From: Rhodospirillales bacterium
GTDB taxonomy: Bacteria; Pseudomonadota; Alphaproteobacteria; Acetobacterales; Acetobacteraceae
NCBI GenBank assembly: GCA_025352565.1
Contig: JANXTF010000110.1
Coordinates: 1-37,741 of the forward strand
Reading direction: 5' to 3'
Length of the DNA stretch: 37,741 bases
Shown one piece after another: positions 7,571-16,153 of the stretch (position 1 is the stretch's first letter; the number at the start of each line of letters is the position of its first letter). A model generated the notes under the pieces. The model was not told where the DNA came from and searched no databases. It saw only the letters and a program-made list of their open reading frames with translations. Both the position numbers and the translations under genes were made by a program.

Positions 7571-7571
7571 G

Positions 7572-8717
7572 ATGGATTTCGCATTGAGCGAGGACCAACG
7601 CGCCTTCCAGCAGACCGCGCGGGATTTCGCGCGTGAAAGGCTGCTGCCGAATGCCGGGCGGTGGGACGAGGAACGGCACTTCCCGGCCGAGGAGTTGCGC
7701 GTCGCGGCCAGCCTCGGCTTCGCCGGCATCTATGTCCCCGAGGAGCATGGCGGCTCCGGCCTGTCGCGGCTCGATGCGGCGCTGATCTTCGAGGAGCTGG
7801 CGGCGGCCGACCCGTCCACGGCGGCGTTCCTGACCATTCACAACATGGTCGCAGGCATGATCGCGCGGTTTGGCGACGACTCGCAGCGGGAGCGCTTTCT
7901 GCCGGACATCCTGACGGCCAAAAGCTTTGTCAGCTACTGCCTGACGGAGCCGGGTTCGGGCAGCGACGCGGCGGCCCTGAAGACGCGGGCGCAGGCTTTC
8001 GGCAACGCGCATTACCGGCTGAACGGCGCCAAGGCCTTCATCTCGGGCGGCGGGATCGCGGACCTGTACGTGACCATGGTGCGGACAGGCGACGACACGG
8101 CGCGCGGCATTTCGTGCGTGGTGGTGGAGAAGGGCACGCCGGGGCTGACGTTCGGCAAACCCGAACGCAAGATGGGCTGGAACAGCCAGCCGACCAGCAC
8201 GGTGGAATTCGCCGATTGCGATATTCCGGTCGCCAACCGGATCGGCGCCGAGGGCGAGGGGTTCCGGTTCGCGATGATGGGGCTCGATGGCGGGCGCATC
8301 AACATCGCGGCGTGCTCGCTGGGCGGCGCGCAGGCGTGCCTGGACCTCGCCCGCGCCTACGTTCAGGAGCGTCGCGCGTTCGGCAGGCGGCTGGCGGATT
8401 TCCAGGCGTTGCAGTTCAAGCTGGCCGACATGGCGACCGAGTTGGAGGCGGCACGGCTGATGGTGCATCGCGCGGCGGTGGCATTGGACAATGGCGAGCC
8501 GGATGCGACGATGCGCTGTGCCATGGCCAAGCGATTCGCCACCGACGCATGCTCGCATATCTGCGACGAGGCGCTGCAGCTGCATGGCGGCTACGGCTAC
8601 ATCAAGGACACGCAGATCGAACGCTATGTGCGCGACCTGCGGGTTCACCGGATTCTCGAAGGGACCAACGAGATCATGCGCGTCATCATCGCCCGCAAGC
8701 TGCTGGAGGCGGCATGA
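7572..8717 (+). CDS. Acyl-CoA dehydrogenase, isobutyryl-CoA dehydrogenase (ACAD8)-like
   Basis: The 381-residue flavoprotein has the complete ACAD layout: alpha-helical N-domain, central FAD-binding beta domain (SYCLTEPGSGSDA around 117-129) and C-terminal helical domain. The catalytic glutamate is at about 363 in HRILEGTNEIMR, the position used by short/medium-chain and isobutyryl-CoA dehydrogenases. With 3-hydroxyisobutyrate dehydrogenase immediately downstream (ATGA overlap), the best reading is oxidation of isobutyryl-CoA to methacrylyl-CoA in valine catabolism. Electrons would pass to ETF. Another short branched-chain acyl-CoA is possible. Length is normal for the family. Confidence 0.9.
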   Translation: MDFALSEDQRAFQQTARDFARERLLPNAGRWDEERHFPAEELRVAASLGFAGIYVPEEHGGSGLSRLDAALIFEELAAADPSTAAFLTIHNMVAGMIARFGDDSQRERFLPDILTAKSFVSYCLTEPGSGSDAAALKTRAQAFGNAHYRLNGAKAFISGGGIADLYVTMVRTGDDTARGISCVVVEKGTPGLTFGKPERKMGWNSQPTSTVEFADCDIPVANRIGAEGEGFRFAMMGLDGGRINIAACSLGGAQACLDLARAYVQERRAFGRRLADFQALQFKLADMATELEAARLMVHRAAVALDNGEPDATMRCAMAKRFATDACSHICDEALQLHGGYGYIKDTQIERYVRDLRVHRILEGTNEIMRVIIARKLLEAA

Positions 8718-9610
8718 GCCGCATCGGCTTCATCGGCCTCGGCAACATGGGCGGGCCGATGGCGGCGAACCTGGTGCGGGCCGGACACCATGTGACCGGG
8801 TTCGACCTGGTTCCGGCCGGCTTGGCGGCGCACGCGGCGGCCGGCGGTGCCGTGGCGGATACCGTATCGGGCGTGCTGGAGGGGGCGGAGATCGTGTTCA
8901 CGATGCTGCCGGCGGGCAGGCATGTGCGCGAGGTGTATCTTGGCGCTGGCGGTTTGATCGCGGCGGCCGGCGGGCATCCGCCGTTGTTCGTGGATTGCTC
9001 GACGATCGACGTGGAGACCGCGCGCGCCGTGGCGGGCGAGGCGGGCGGCATGCTCGACGCGCCGGTGTCGGGCGGCGTGGGCGGTGCCACGGCGGGGACG
9101 CTCACCTTCATGGTTGGCGGGCCGGAGGAAAGCTTCAGCCGTGCCCACCCGTATTTTGCCGCCATGGGCAAGAACATCGTGCATGCGGGCGACGCCGGGG
9201 CGGGGCAGGCGGCCAAGATTTGCAACAACATGATTCTGGGCATCAGCATGATCGGCGTCGCCGAGGCGTTCGTGCTGGCGGAGCGGCTGGAACTGGACTT
9301 TTCCAAACTGTTCCAGATCAGCGCGGCGTCGTCCGGGCAATGCTGGTCGCTGACGTCATACTGCCCGGTCCCCGGCCCGGTGCCCGCCTCGCCGGCGAAT
9401 CGCGACTACGCGCCGGGGTTTGCGGCGGCGTTGATGCTGAAGGATCTCACCTTGGCCCAGCAGGCGGCGGACGCATCGGGTGCGGCAACGCCGCTGGGGG
9501 CACATGCCATGCGCGTGTATCAAGCGATGGCCGAATCCGGCGATGAGGGGCGAGACTTCTCCTACGTGTTCCGCTGGCTGGCCGATCGGGCGCGCGGCGA
9601 GGTGGGCTGA
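8714..9610 (+). CDS. mmsB: 3-hydroxyisobutyrate dehydrogenase
   Basis: The 298-residue beta-hydroxyacid dehydrogenase has the NAD-binding GLGNMG at residues 8-13, the substrate-binding DAPVSGGVGGA at 115-125, and the catalytic Lys168 in GAGQAAKICNN. These motifs are those of 3-hydroxyisobutyrate dehydrogenase, which oxidises 3-hydroxyisobutyrate to methylmalonate semialdehyde in valine degradation. Start and stop overlap both neighbours (ATGA upstream, TGATG downstream). The enoyl-CoA hydratase and 3-hydroxyisobutyryl-CoA hydrolase linking it to the upstream dehydrogenase are not in the window. Tartronate semialdehyde reductase is a related alternative, but the context favours MmsB. Confidence 0.91.
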   Translation: MSRIGFIGLGNMGGPMAANLVRAGHHVTGFDLVPAGLAAHAAAGGAVADTVSGVLEGAEIVFTMLPAGRHVREVYLGAGGLIAAAGGHPPLFVDCSTIDVETARAVAGEAGGMLDAPVSGGVGGATAGTLTFMVGGPEESFSRAHPYFAAMGKNIVHAGDAGAGQAAKICNNMILGISMIGVAEAFVLAERLELDFSKLFQISAASSGQCWSLTSYCPVPGPVPASPANRDYAPGFAAALMLKDLTLAQQAADASGAATPLGAHAMRVYQAMAESGDEGRDFSYVFRWLADRARGEVG

Positions 9611-11265
9611 TGGCGGGTTTCGCCGAGGCGCGCGCGTTCCTGCTGGCCCATCGCACCGATTACGACGGGGCCTATGCGGGTTTCGTCTGGCCGGATGTCG
9701 CCGAGTTCAACTGGGCGATCGAGTGGTTCGACGCGGTGCTGGCGCGCAACGATACCGCCCATGCGACCGCGCTGCGGATCACAGGGGCTGACGCCACCGA
9801 ACTGAGCTTCGCGGAATTGTCGTCGCGGTCGAGCCGACTTGCCAATAGTTTGCGGGCGATGGGTGTCGCGCGTGGGGACCGGGTTCTGCTGATGCTCGGC
9901 AACGTGGCGCCGCTGTGGGAGACGATGCTGGCCGCGATGAAGCTGGGCGCCGTGGTGGTTCCGGCGACCACGCTGTTGACGGCGGACGACCTGGCCGAAC
10001 GGGTGGCGCGGGCGCGCGTGCGTTTCGTGATCTGCGCGGTCGGCGATGCGGAAAAACTCGGCGGCGTCAGCGTGCCGCGCATCACGGTGGGCGGGGCGGC
10101 GCCTGGATGCACGGATTACGCGACGCTGCTGGCCGGCGACGCGGTGTTCGTGCCGAACGGGGTAACGCGGGCGGCGGACCCGCTGCTGCTGTATTTTACC
10201 TCGGGCACCACAGCCAAACCGAAGCTGGTGCTGCACAGCCACGCCTCGTATCCGATCGGGCATCTGTCGACGATGTACTGGCTCGGCCTGCAACCGGGCG
10301 ACATGCACCTCAATGTCTCATCGCCAGGCTGGGCGAAGCATGCGTGGAGCTGCCTGTTCGCGCCGTGGAACGCGGGTGCCGGCGTGTTCATCCACAACCA
10401 GCCGCGCTTCAACGCGGCCGGGATGCTCGATGCGATCGTCGTCGGCGGGGTCACGACATTGTGCGCGCCGCCGACGGTTTGGCGAATGTTGATCCAGGAG
10501 GATCTGCGCGCCTGGAAGACGTCGCTTCGCGAGATATGCGGGGCGGGCGAGCCGCTCAATCCCGAGGTCATCGCGCAGGTTGAAGCGGCATGGGGCATGA
10601 CGATCCGCGATGGCTATGGCCAGACCGAGACGACGGCGCAGATCGGCAACCCGCCGGGGCAGAAGGTGAAGACAGGCTCGATGGGCAGGCCGTTGCCGGG
10701 CTACCGCATCCGGCTGCTGGACACCGATGATGCGGATGCGCAGGAGGGGGCGGTTTGCATCGCGATGCAGCCGCGCCCGTTGCCCGTGATGCAGGGCTAC
10801 CAGATGGACGACGGCACGATCGAGCCCGTGGGGGGGGAAGTGTACCGCACCGGGGACGTGGCCTCCCGGGACGCGGACGGATATTTGACCTATGTCGGCC
10901 GCGCCGATGACATCTTCAAGGCATCGGATTACCGCATCAGCCCGTTCGAACTGGAGAGCGTGCTGATCGAACATCCCGCCGTGGCGGAGGCGGCGGTCGT
11001 GCCGGCGCCCGATGCGCTGCGGGCGGCGATTCCGAAGGCCTATGTGGCGCTGGTGACGGGGGTCGCGCCATCGGCGGAGATCGCGGCCTCGATCTTCGCG
11101 CATCTGCGGACGCGGCTGGCGCCGTACAAGCGGGTGAGACGGCTGGAATTCGCCGAGTTGCCGAAAACCATCAGCGGCAAGATCCGGCGTGTGGAATTGC
11201 GGCGCGCCGAGGAGGCGCGGACGGAGCGTGCGTACGGGGAATATCGCGAGGAGGATTTTTCATGA
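9610..11265 (+). CDS. AMP-forming acyl-CoA synthetase
   Basis: The 551-residue ANL-superfamily ligase has the P-loop-like motif TSGTTAKPK at about 197-205, an A5-type DGYGQTETT, a hinge/A8 region YLTYVGRADDIFKASDYRISP, and the C-terminal catalytic lysine motif PKTISGKIRR at about 518-527. It activates a carboxylic acid to the acyl-adenylate and then the CoA thioester in the cytoplasm. The closest family type is medium-chain/acetyl-CoA-synthetase-like. It is last in the SBP-ACAD-MmsB operon, with TGATG overlap upstream. Its substrate is probably a short or branched-chain acid (for example isobutyrate) that the preceding dehydrogenase oxidises; that substrate is inference. Confidence 0.9.
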   Translation: MAGFAEARAFLLAHRTDYDGAYAGFVWPDVAEFNWAIEWFDAVLARNDTAHATALRITGADATELSFAELSSRSSRLANSLRAMGVARGDRVLLMLGNVAPLWETMLAAMKLGAVVVPATTLLTADDLAERVARARVRFVICAVGDAEKLGGVSVPRITVGGAAPGCTDYATLLAGDAVFVPNGVTRAADPLLLYFTSGTTAKPKLVLHSHASYPIGHLSTMYWLGLQPGDMHLNVSSPGWAKHAWSCLFAPWNAGAGVFIHNQPRFNAAGMLDAIVVGGVTTLCAPPTVWRMLIQEDLRAWKTSLREICGAGEPLNPEVIAQVEAAWGMTIRDGYGQTETTAQIGNPPGQKVKTGSMGRPLPGYRIRLLDTDDADAQEGAVCIAMQPRPLPVMQGYQMDDGTIEPVGGEVYRTGDVASRDADGYLTYVGRADDIFKASDYRISPFELESVLIEHPAVAEAAVVPAPDALRAAIPKAYVALVTGVAPSAEIAASIFAHLRTRLAPYKRVRRLEFAELPKTISGKIRRVELRRAEEARTERAYGEYREEDFS

Positions 11266-11316
11266 TATTCGATACTCGACCTGACCTCTGCGTGGGTAGT
11301 TCGGCTTGCACACACA

Positions 11317-11348
11317 CGGTACTGGGCCCGGCAATGACGGTACTGGGG
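11317..11348 (+). promoter_or_regulatory. Paired 11-bp direct repeats upstream of the leucine-catabolism genes
   Basis: ACGGTACTGGG occurs twice (11317-11327 and 11338-11348) with start-to-start spacing of 21 bp, two helical turns. It lies in the 142-bp gap between the acyl-CoA synthetase stop and the isovaleryl-CoA dehydrogenase start. The spacing would put two bound protein subunits on the same DNA face. It does not resemble the known LiuR palindrome. A regulatory role is inference. Confidence 0.35.
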
Positions 11349-11366
11349 GGTGGCGAAGGCGTGGAT

Positions 11367-11384
11367 GGTCGGCCTTCGCCGACC
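11367..11384 (+). terminator. Perfect 7-bp hairpin in the intergenic region before isovaleryl-CoA dehydrogenase
   Basis: GGTCGGC (11367-11373) and GCCGACC (11378-11384) form a perfect stem with a CTTC loop. An overlapping alternative pairing (GGCGAAGGC with GCCTTCGCC, 11352-11380) exists. No T-run follows, so it is a poor intrinsic terminator. It may attenuate read-through between operons or act as a 5' UTR structure 23 bases before the ATG at 11408. Confidence 0.35.
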
Positions 11385-11407
11385 ATGACGCGAGTGGGTG
11401 CGAGGTA

Positions 11408-12580
11408 ATGTCCGCGAACACCGACTACGGACTCGATTTCGAACTCGGCGAGGACATCGACGCGTTGCGCGAGACGGTGCGGCGGTTCACCGACGCCGAG
11501 GTCGCGCCGCGTGCGGCCGAGATCGACCGCAGCAACGAGTTTCCCGCCGACCTGTGGCGCAAGATGGGTGATCTGGGGGTGCTCGGCCTCACGGTGAGCG
11601 AGGAGCAGGGCGGCGCGGGGATGGGCTATCTCGCGCACTGCGTGGCGATGGAGGAGATCAGCCGGGGATCGGCCTCCGTTGGGCTTTCCTATGGGGCGCA
11701 CTCCAATCTTTGCGTGAACCAGATCAAGCGCAACGGCACGCCGGCGCAGCGCGAGACGTATCTGCCGAAACTGATTTCCGGCGCGCATGTCGGCGCGCTG
11801 GCGATGAGCGAGCCGGGGGCCGGTTCCGATGTGGTGTCCATGCGGATGCGCGCGGAACGGCGCGGCGACCGCTACGTGCTGAACGGCACGAAGTTCTGGA
11901 TTACCAACGGACCCGACGCCGATGTGGTGGTGGTGTATGCCAAGACGACGCCGGAGGCAGGGGCGCGTGGGATCACCGCGTTCCTGGTCGAGAAGGGGAT
12001 GACGGGGTTTTCATGCGCGCGGAAGCTCGACAAGCTGGGGATGCGCGGTTCTAACACCGGGGAGTTGGTGTTCGAGGATTGCGAGGTGCCGGCGGCGAAC
12101 GTCCTTGGTGCCGTCGATGGCGGCGTGGGCGTGCTGATGAGTGGCCTGGATTACGAGCGCGCGGTGCTGGCGGCGGGGCCGCTCGGCATCATGCAAGCGT
12201 GCATGGATGTCGTGCTGCCCTATATTCACGAGCGAAAGCAGTTCGGCCAGGCGATCGGCGAGTTCCAACTGATGCAGGGCAAGATCGCCGACATGTACAC
12301 GACGATGAACGCGGCGAAGTCCTACGTGTATACGGTGGCGCGCGCCTGCGACCGGGGGCGCACCACGCGCAAGGACGCGGCGGGGGCCATTCTTTATGCC
12401 GCGGAGAAGGCGACGTGGATGAGCCTGGAGGCGATCCAGGTGCTGGGCGGCAACGGCTACATCAACGACTATCCGACCGGGCGGCTGCTGCGCGATGCGA
12501 AGCTATACGAGATTGGCGCGGGAACCTCGGAGATACGGCGGATGCTGATCGGGCGGGAATTGTTCAAGGAAACGGCATGA
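11408..12580 (+). CDS. ivd: Isovaleryl-CoA dehydrogenase
   Basis: The 390-residue acyl-CoA dehydrogenase has the IVD-specific catalytic arrangement. Glu250 in [16 protein letters not shown] corresponds to the catalytic Glu254 of human IVD, while the usual C-terminal position is Gly/Ala ([12 protein letters not shown]) instead of Glu. Other ACAD motifs ([10 protein letters not shown] at 132-141, [10 protein letters not shown]) are present. It oxidises isovaleryl-CoA to 3-methylcrotonyl-CoA in leucine catabolism, feeding the methylcrotonyl-CoA carboxylase encoded directly downstream. ATG 11408 follows GAGGT at 11402-11406 and gives the family-typical length. A longer open frame exists upstream but carries no family similarity. 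Confidence 0.95.
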   Translation: MSANTDYGLDFELGEDIDALRETVRRFTDAEVAPRAAEIDRSNEFPADLWRKMGDLGVLGLTVSEEQGGAGMGYLAHCVAMEEISRGSASVGLSYGAHSNLCVNQIKRNGTPAQRETYLPKLISGAHVGALAMSEPGAGSDVVSMRMRAERRGDRYVLNGTKFWITNGPDADVVVVYAKTTPEAGARGITAFLVEKGMTGFSCARKLDKLGMRGSNTGELVFEDCEVPAANVLGAVDGGVGVLMSGLDYERAVLAAGPLGIMQACMDVVLPYIHERKQFGQAIGEFQLMQGKIADMYTTMNAAKSYVYTVARACDRGRTTRKDAAGAILYAAEKATWMSLEAIQVLGGNGYINDYPTGRLLRDAKLYEIGAGTSEIRRMLIGRELFKETA

Positions 12581-12612
12581 TGACGGACGGCAAAACCCGG
12601 CTGTACGGCTGA
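12577..12612 (+). CDS. Possible 11-codon coupling micro-ORF between ivd and mccB
   Basis: ATG 12577 overlaps the ivd stop (ATGA), runs 11 codons ([11 protein letters not shown]) and ends with TGA at 12610-12612, overlapping the mccB ATG as TGATG. It could pass ribosomes from ivd to mccB, because mccB lacks an obvious strong Shine-Dalgarno sequence of its own. It could equally be chance, or mark a slightly different true mccB start. No function is claimed for the peptide. Confidence 0.25.
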   Translation: MMTDGKTRLYG

Positions 12613-14216
12613 TGCGCCTGGAAACTTCCTTGGATACGCGATCCGACGAGTTCCGCGCCAACGCGGCGGCGGTGCAGGCGGTGGTGGACGACCTTCGGGC
12701 GGTCAGCGCCCGCACGGCGCTGGGCGGCAACGCCTCGTCGCGGACGCGGCATGAGTCGCGGGGCAAGATGCTGCCGCGCGCGCGGGTCGAGGCGCTGCTG
12801 GATCCCGGCACGCCGTTCCTGGAATTGTCCCAACTCGCCGCGCACGGGATGTATGGCGGCGAGGTACCCTCCGCCGGCATCATCACCGGCATCGGGCGCG
12901 TCGCGGGGCGCGAATGCGTCATCGTCTGCAACGACGCCACGGTGAAGGGCGGCACCTATTTTCCGCTGACCGTGAAGAAGCACCTGCGCGCGCAGGAGAT
13001 CGCGGCGCAGAATCGCCTGCCCTGCATCTACCTGGTGGATTCCGGGGGCGCCAACCTGCCGAACCAGGACGAGGTGTTCCCGGACCGCGATCATTTCGGC
13101 CGCATCTTCTACAACCAGGCGACCATGTCGGCCCAGGGCGTCGCGCAGATCGCGGTGGTGATGGGCTCGTGCACCGCGGGCGGCGCCTATGTGCCGGCGA
13201 TGTCCGATGAGAGCATCATCGTGCGGGAGCAGGGCACGATCTTTCTCGCCGGGCCGCCTTTGGTGAAGGCCGCGACCGGGGAGATCGTATCGGCGGAGGA
13301 TCTGGGCGGGGCGGATCTGCACAGCCGCGTGTCGGGTGTCACGGACCATCTGGCGGAGAACGACGCGCACGCGCTGGGACTGGCGCGGCGGATCGTGGGC
13401 AATCTCGGCGTGGCGCATCGGGCGGAAATCTCGATGCGCGAACCTGTCGAGCCGCGCTACGATGCGCGAGAGCTGTACGGTGTGATCCCGGCCGATAGGC
13501 GGCAGCCCTACGATGTGCGCGAGGTCATCGCGCGCATCGTCGACGACAGCGTGCTCGACGAGTTCAAGCACCTCTATGGCCCGACGGTGGTGACGGGATT
13601 CGCGCATGTCTGGGGCTATCCGGTCGGCATCGTCGCCAATAACGGCATATTGTTCAGCGAGAGCGCGCAGAAGGCCGCGCATTTCATCGAGTTGTGCGCG
13701 CAACGGCGCATTCCTCTGGTGTTCCTTCAGAACATCACCGGCTTCATGGTCGGCCGCAAATACGAGGCGGGCGGCATCGCGAAGGATGGCGCAAAGATGG
13801 TGACCGCGGTGGCGACGGCCGCCGTGCCGAAATTCACCGTCATCATCGGCGGCAGCTTCGGTGCGGGAAATTACGGCATGTGCGGTCGTGCGTATTCGCC
13901 GCGCTTCCTGTGGATGTGGCCCAATGCGCGCATCAGCGTGATGGGTGGCGAGCAGGCGGCAAGCGTGCTGGCGACGGTGAAGCGGGACGGGATGGAGGCG
14001 CGTGGGCAGCAATGGTCCGGCGAGGACGAGGCTGCCTTCAAGGCGCCGGTGCGCGCGCAGTACGAAACGCAAGGGCATCCGTATTATGCCAGCGCCCGGC
14101 TGTGGGATGATGGGGTGATCGACCCGGCGGACACACGGCGGGTGCTGGGCCTGGGACTGGCTGCGGCGATGAACGCGCCGATCGGGGAGACACGCTTCGG
14201 CGTGTTCCGCATGTGA
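12612..14216 (+). CDS. mccB: 3-methylcrotonyl-CoA carboxylase, carboxyltransferase (beta) subunit
   Basis: The 534-residue protein has two crotonase-like carboxyltransferase domains. The N-half includes [16 protein letters not shown], and the C-half includes [20 protein letters not shown]. The [23 protein letters not shown] region is characteristic of methylcrotonyl-CoA rather than propionyl-CoA carboxylase beta subunits. It transfers carboxyl from carboxybiotin to methylcrotonyl-CoA, giving 3-methylglutaconyl-CoA. It sits between ivd and the biotin carboxylase subunit with TGATG overlaps, and its length is normal for the family. The usual companions methylglutaconyl-CoA hydratase and HMG-CoA lyase are missing from this cluster. 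Confidence 0.94.
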   Translation: MRLETSLDTRSDEFRANAAAVQAVVDDLRAVSARTALGGNASSRTRHESRGKMLPRARVEALLDPGTPFLELSQLAAHGMYGGEVPSAGIITGIGRVAGRECVIVCNDATVKGGTYFPLTVKKHLRAQEIAAQNRLPCIYLVDSGGANLPNQDEVFPDRDHFGRIFYNQATMSAQGVAQIAVVMGSCTAGGAYVPAMSDESIIVREQGTIFLAGPPLVKAATGEIVSAEDLGGADLHSRVSGVTDHLAENDAHALGLARRIVGNLGVAHRAEISMREPVEPRYDARELYGVIPADRRQPYDVREVIARIVDDSVLDEFKHLYGPTVVTGFAHVWGYPVGIVANNGILFSESAQKAAHFIELCAQRRIPLVFLQNITGFMVGRKYEAGGIAKDGAKMVTAVATAAVPKFTVIIGGSFGAGNYGMCGRAYSPRFLWMWPNARISVMGGEQAASVLATVKRDGMEARGQQWSGEDEAAFKAPVRAQYETQGHPYYASARLWDDGVIDPADTRRVLGLGLAAAMNAPIGETRFGVFRM

Positions 14217-16153
14217 TGTTCCGCAAGCTGCTGATCGCCAATCGCGGCGAGATCGCCTGCCGGGTGATGCGGACGGCGCGGCGCATGGGGATCGAGACCG
14301 TCGCGGTGTATTCGGATGCGGACGCCCATGCGCTGCATGTGGAGATGGCCGACGAGGCCTATCGCATCGGCCCGGCGCCGGCGCGGGAAAGCTATCTGCG
14401 CGCCGACATCATCCTGGAGGTGGCGCGCCGGACGGGGGCGGACGCGCTGCATCCGGGCTACGGATTCCTGTCGGAGAACGCGGATTTCGCCGAGGCGTGC
14501 GCCGCTGCGGGCGTGACCTTCGTGGGACCGCCGCCAGCGGCGATCCGGGCGATGGGCGGCAAGTCCGAGGCCAAGGCTCTGATGGAGCGCGCCGGGGTGC
14601 CGCTGGTGCCCGGCTACCATGGCGCCGCGCAGGATGAGGCGACGCTGGCGGCGGCGGCGGCGGCGGTCGGCTTCCCAGTACTGATCAAGGCCTCGGCGGG
14701 CGGGGGCGGCAAGGGAATGCGGATCGTCGAGCGCGCGGCCGATTTGGCCGAGGCGATCGCGGGGGCCAAGCGGGAGGCCGCCAGTTCGTTCGGCGATGAC
14801 CGGGTGCTGATCGAGCGTTACCTGCGCCATCCGCGCCACATCGAGATCCAGGTGTTCGCCGACGCCCACGGGGCTTGTGTGAGCCTGTTCGAGCGCGACT
14901 GCTCCATCCAGCGGCGCCACCAGAAGGTGATTGAGGAGGCACCGGCGCCCGGCATGACGGCGGAGCGGCGCCGCGCCATGGGCGATGCGGCGGTCGCTGC
15001 CGCCCGCGCGGTGGGATATGTCGGCGCCGGGACCGTGGAGTTCATCGTGGAGGGGAACGCGTTCCACTTCATGGAGATGAACACGCGGTTGCAGGTGGAG
15101 CATCCGGTGACAGAGGCGATCATCGGGCACGATCTCGTGGAGTGGCAGTTGCGCGTGGCCGCCGGCGAGGCGCTGCCGGTGGTGGAATCCGCGCTGTCCA
15201 TCAGCGGCCATGCGTTCGAGGCCCGCATCTATGCCGAGGACCCGGCGCGGGATTTCATGCCGTCGGTCGGCGTGCTTGCGCATCTGCGGATGCCGGCGAC
15301 GGGTGCCCGGATCGATTCCGGGGTACGCGAGGGCGACCGTATCGGCTCGGATTACGACCCGATGATCGCCAAGCTGATCGTGCACGGACCGACGCGGGAG
15401 GCGGCGCTGGACCGGCTTTCGCGGGCGCTGCGCGAAGTGGAGGTGGTGGGGGTGCGGACCAACCTGGGATTGCTGCGCCGGCTGGCTGGGCATCCGGCAT
15501 TCCGGGCGGGCGAAGTGGAAACGGGGTTCATCGCGGCGCATCCCGAGGTTCTGGCCGACGACGAGACCGTCCGTGTCGAGGCGGTGGCGGCGGCCGCCCT
15601 GGATCGGTTCTCCGCGCTTCCCGCTCCGCTTGCGAAGGGCCCTTGGGATCGGCTGGATGCCTGGCGGATGAACCTCGAGGGCGTCCGGACCGTCTGGTTG
15701 CGCCGCGGCGAGCAAGATTTCCGGGTCCGCGCGCGCGGTGGCCACCTCGAGTGGGACGGTTTCGCCGGCGCAGCCTCGCTCGCGAACGAGGTGCTGCGGC
15801 TCGATGGCGCGGTGCGCCGCGTATCGGTGAAGCGGCTGGCGGGACAGGTCGCGGTCGTGATCGACGGCGAGGCGACGCTGTTCGACGTCGTCGATCCGCT
15901 GGCGGCACCGCGCGCGGCCGCGGCGGGCGGCGGGCGCGTTGTGGCGCCGATTCCGGGCCGTGTGGTCGCAGTGTTCGTCGCGCCAGGCGACCCGGTCGCA
16001 CGGGGTCAGAAGCTGGTGGTGGTGGAGGCGATGAAGATGGAGTTGGCGCTGACGGCCGCGATGGATGGCGTGGTGTCGGCGGTGAATTGCGTGCCCGGCG
16101 AGATGGTCGAAGAGGGGAGAGAGCTGGTGGTGGTCAGCGTTCCAGCCGCTTGA
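14216..16153 (+). CDS. mccA: 3-methylcrotonyl-CoA carboxylase, biotin carboxylase/biotin carrier (alpha) subunit
   Basis: The 645-residue protein starts with FRKLLIANRGEIACRV, the biotin-carboxylase N-domain. The ATP-grasp glycine-rich loop KASAGGGGKGM follows at about residue 157, then EMNTRLQVEHPVTE. It ends in a biotinyl domain with acceptor Lys607 in EAMKMELA. It carboxylates its own biotin with ATP and bicarbonate, then serves MccB. Start overlaps the mccB stop (TGATG). The last 20 bases overlap the convergent SGNH-like gene on the other strand. Alanine runs near residues 143-149 come from a GGC/GCG tract and look like slippage-prone DNA. Propionyl-CoA carboxylase alpha is the main alternative, but the ivd/mccB context decides. 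Confidence 0.93.
   Translation: MFRKLLIANRGEIACRVMRTARRMGIETVAVYSDADAHALHVEMADEAYRIGPAPARESYLRADIILEVARRTGADALHPGYGFLSENADFAEACAAAGVTFVGPPPAAIRAMGGKSEAKALMERAGVPLVPGYHGAAQDEATLAAAAAAVGFPVLIKASAGGGGKGMRIVERAADLAEAIAGAKREAASSFGDDRVLIERYLRHPRHIEIQVFADAHGACVSLFERDCSIQRRHQKVIEEAPAPGMTAERRRAMGDAAVAAARAVGYVGAGTVEFIVEGNAFHFMEMNTRLQVEHPVTEAIIGHDLVEWQLRVAAGEALPVVESALSISGHAFEARIYAEDPARDFMPSVGVLAHLRMPATGARIDSGVREGDRIGSDYDPMIAKLIVHGPTREAALDRLSRALREVEVVGVRTNLGLLRRLAGHPAFRAGEVETGFIAAHPEVLADDETVRVEAVAAAALDRFSALPAPLAKGPWDRLDAWRMNLEGVRTVWLRRGEQDFRVRARGGHLEWDGFAGAASLANEVLRLDGAVRRVSVKRLAGQVAVVIDGEATLFDVVDPLAAPRAAAAGGGRVVAPIPGRVVAVFVAPGDPVARGQKLVVVEAMKMELALTAAMDGVVSAVNCVPGEMVEEGRELVVVSVPAA

Noticed and set aside
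14645-14668. GGC/GCG trinucleotide run in mccA as a regulatory repeat
   Set aside because: It simply encodes an alanine stretch in a loop; similar runs occur in hyuA (about 25366-25384).
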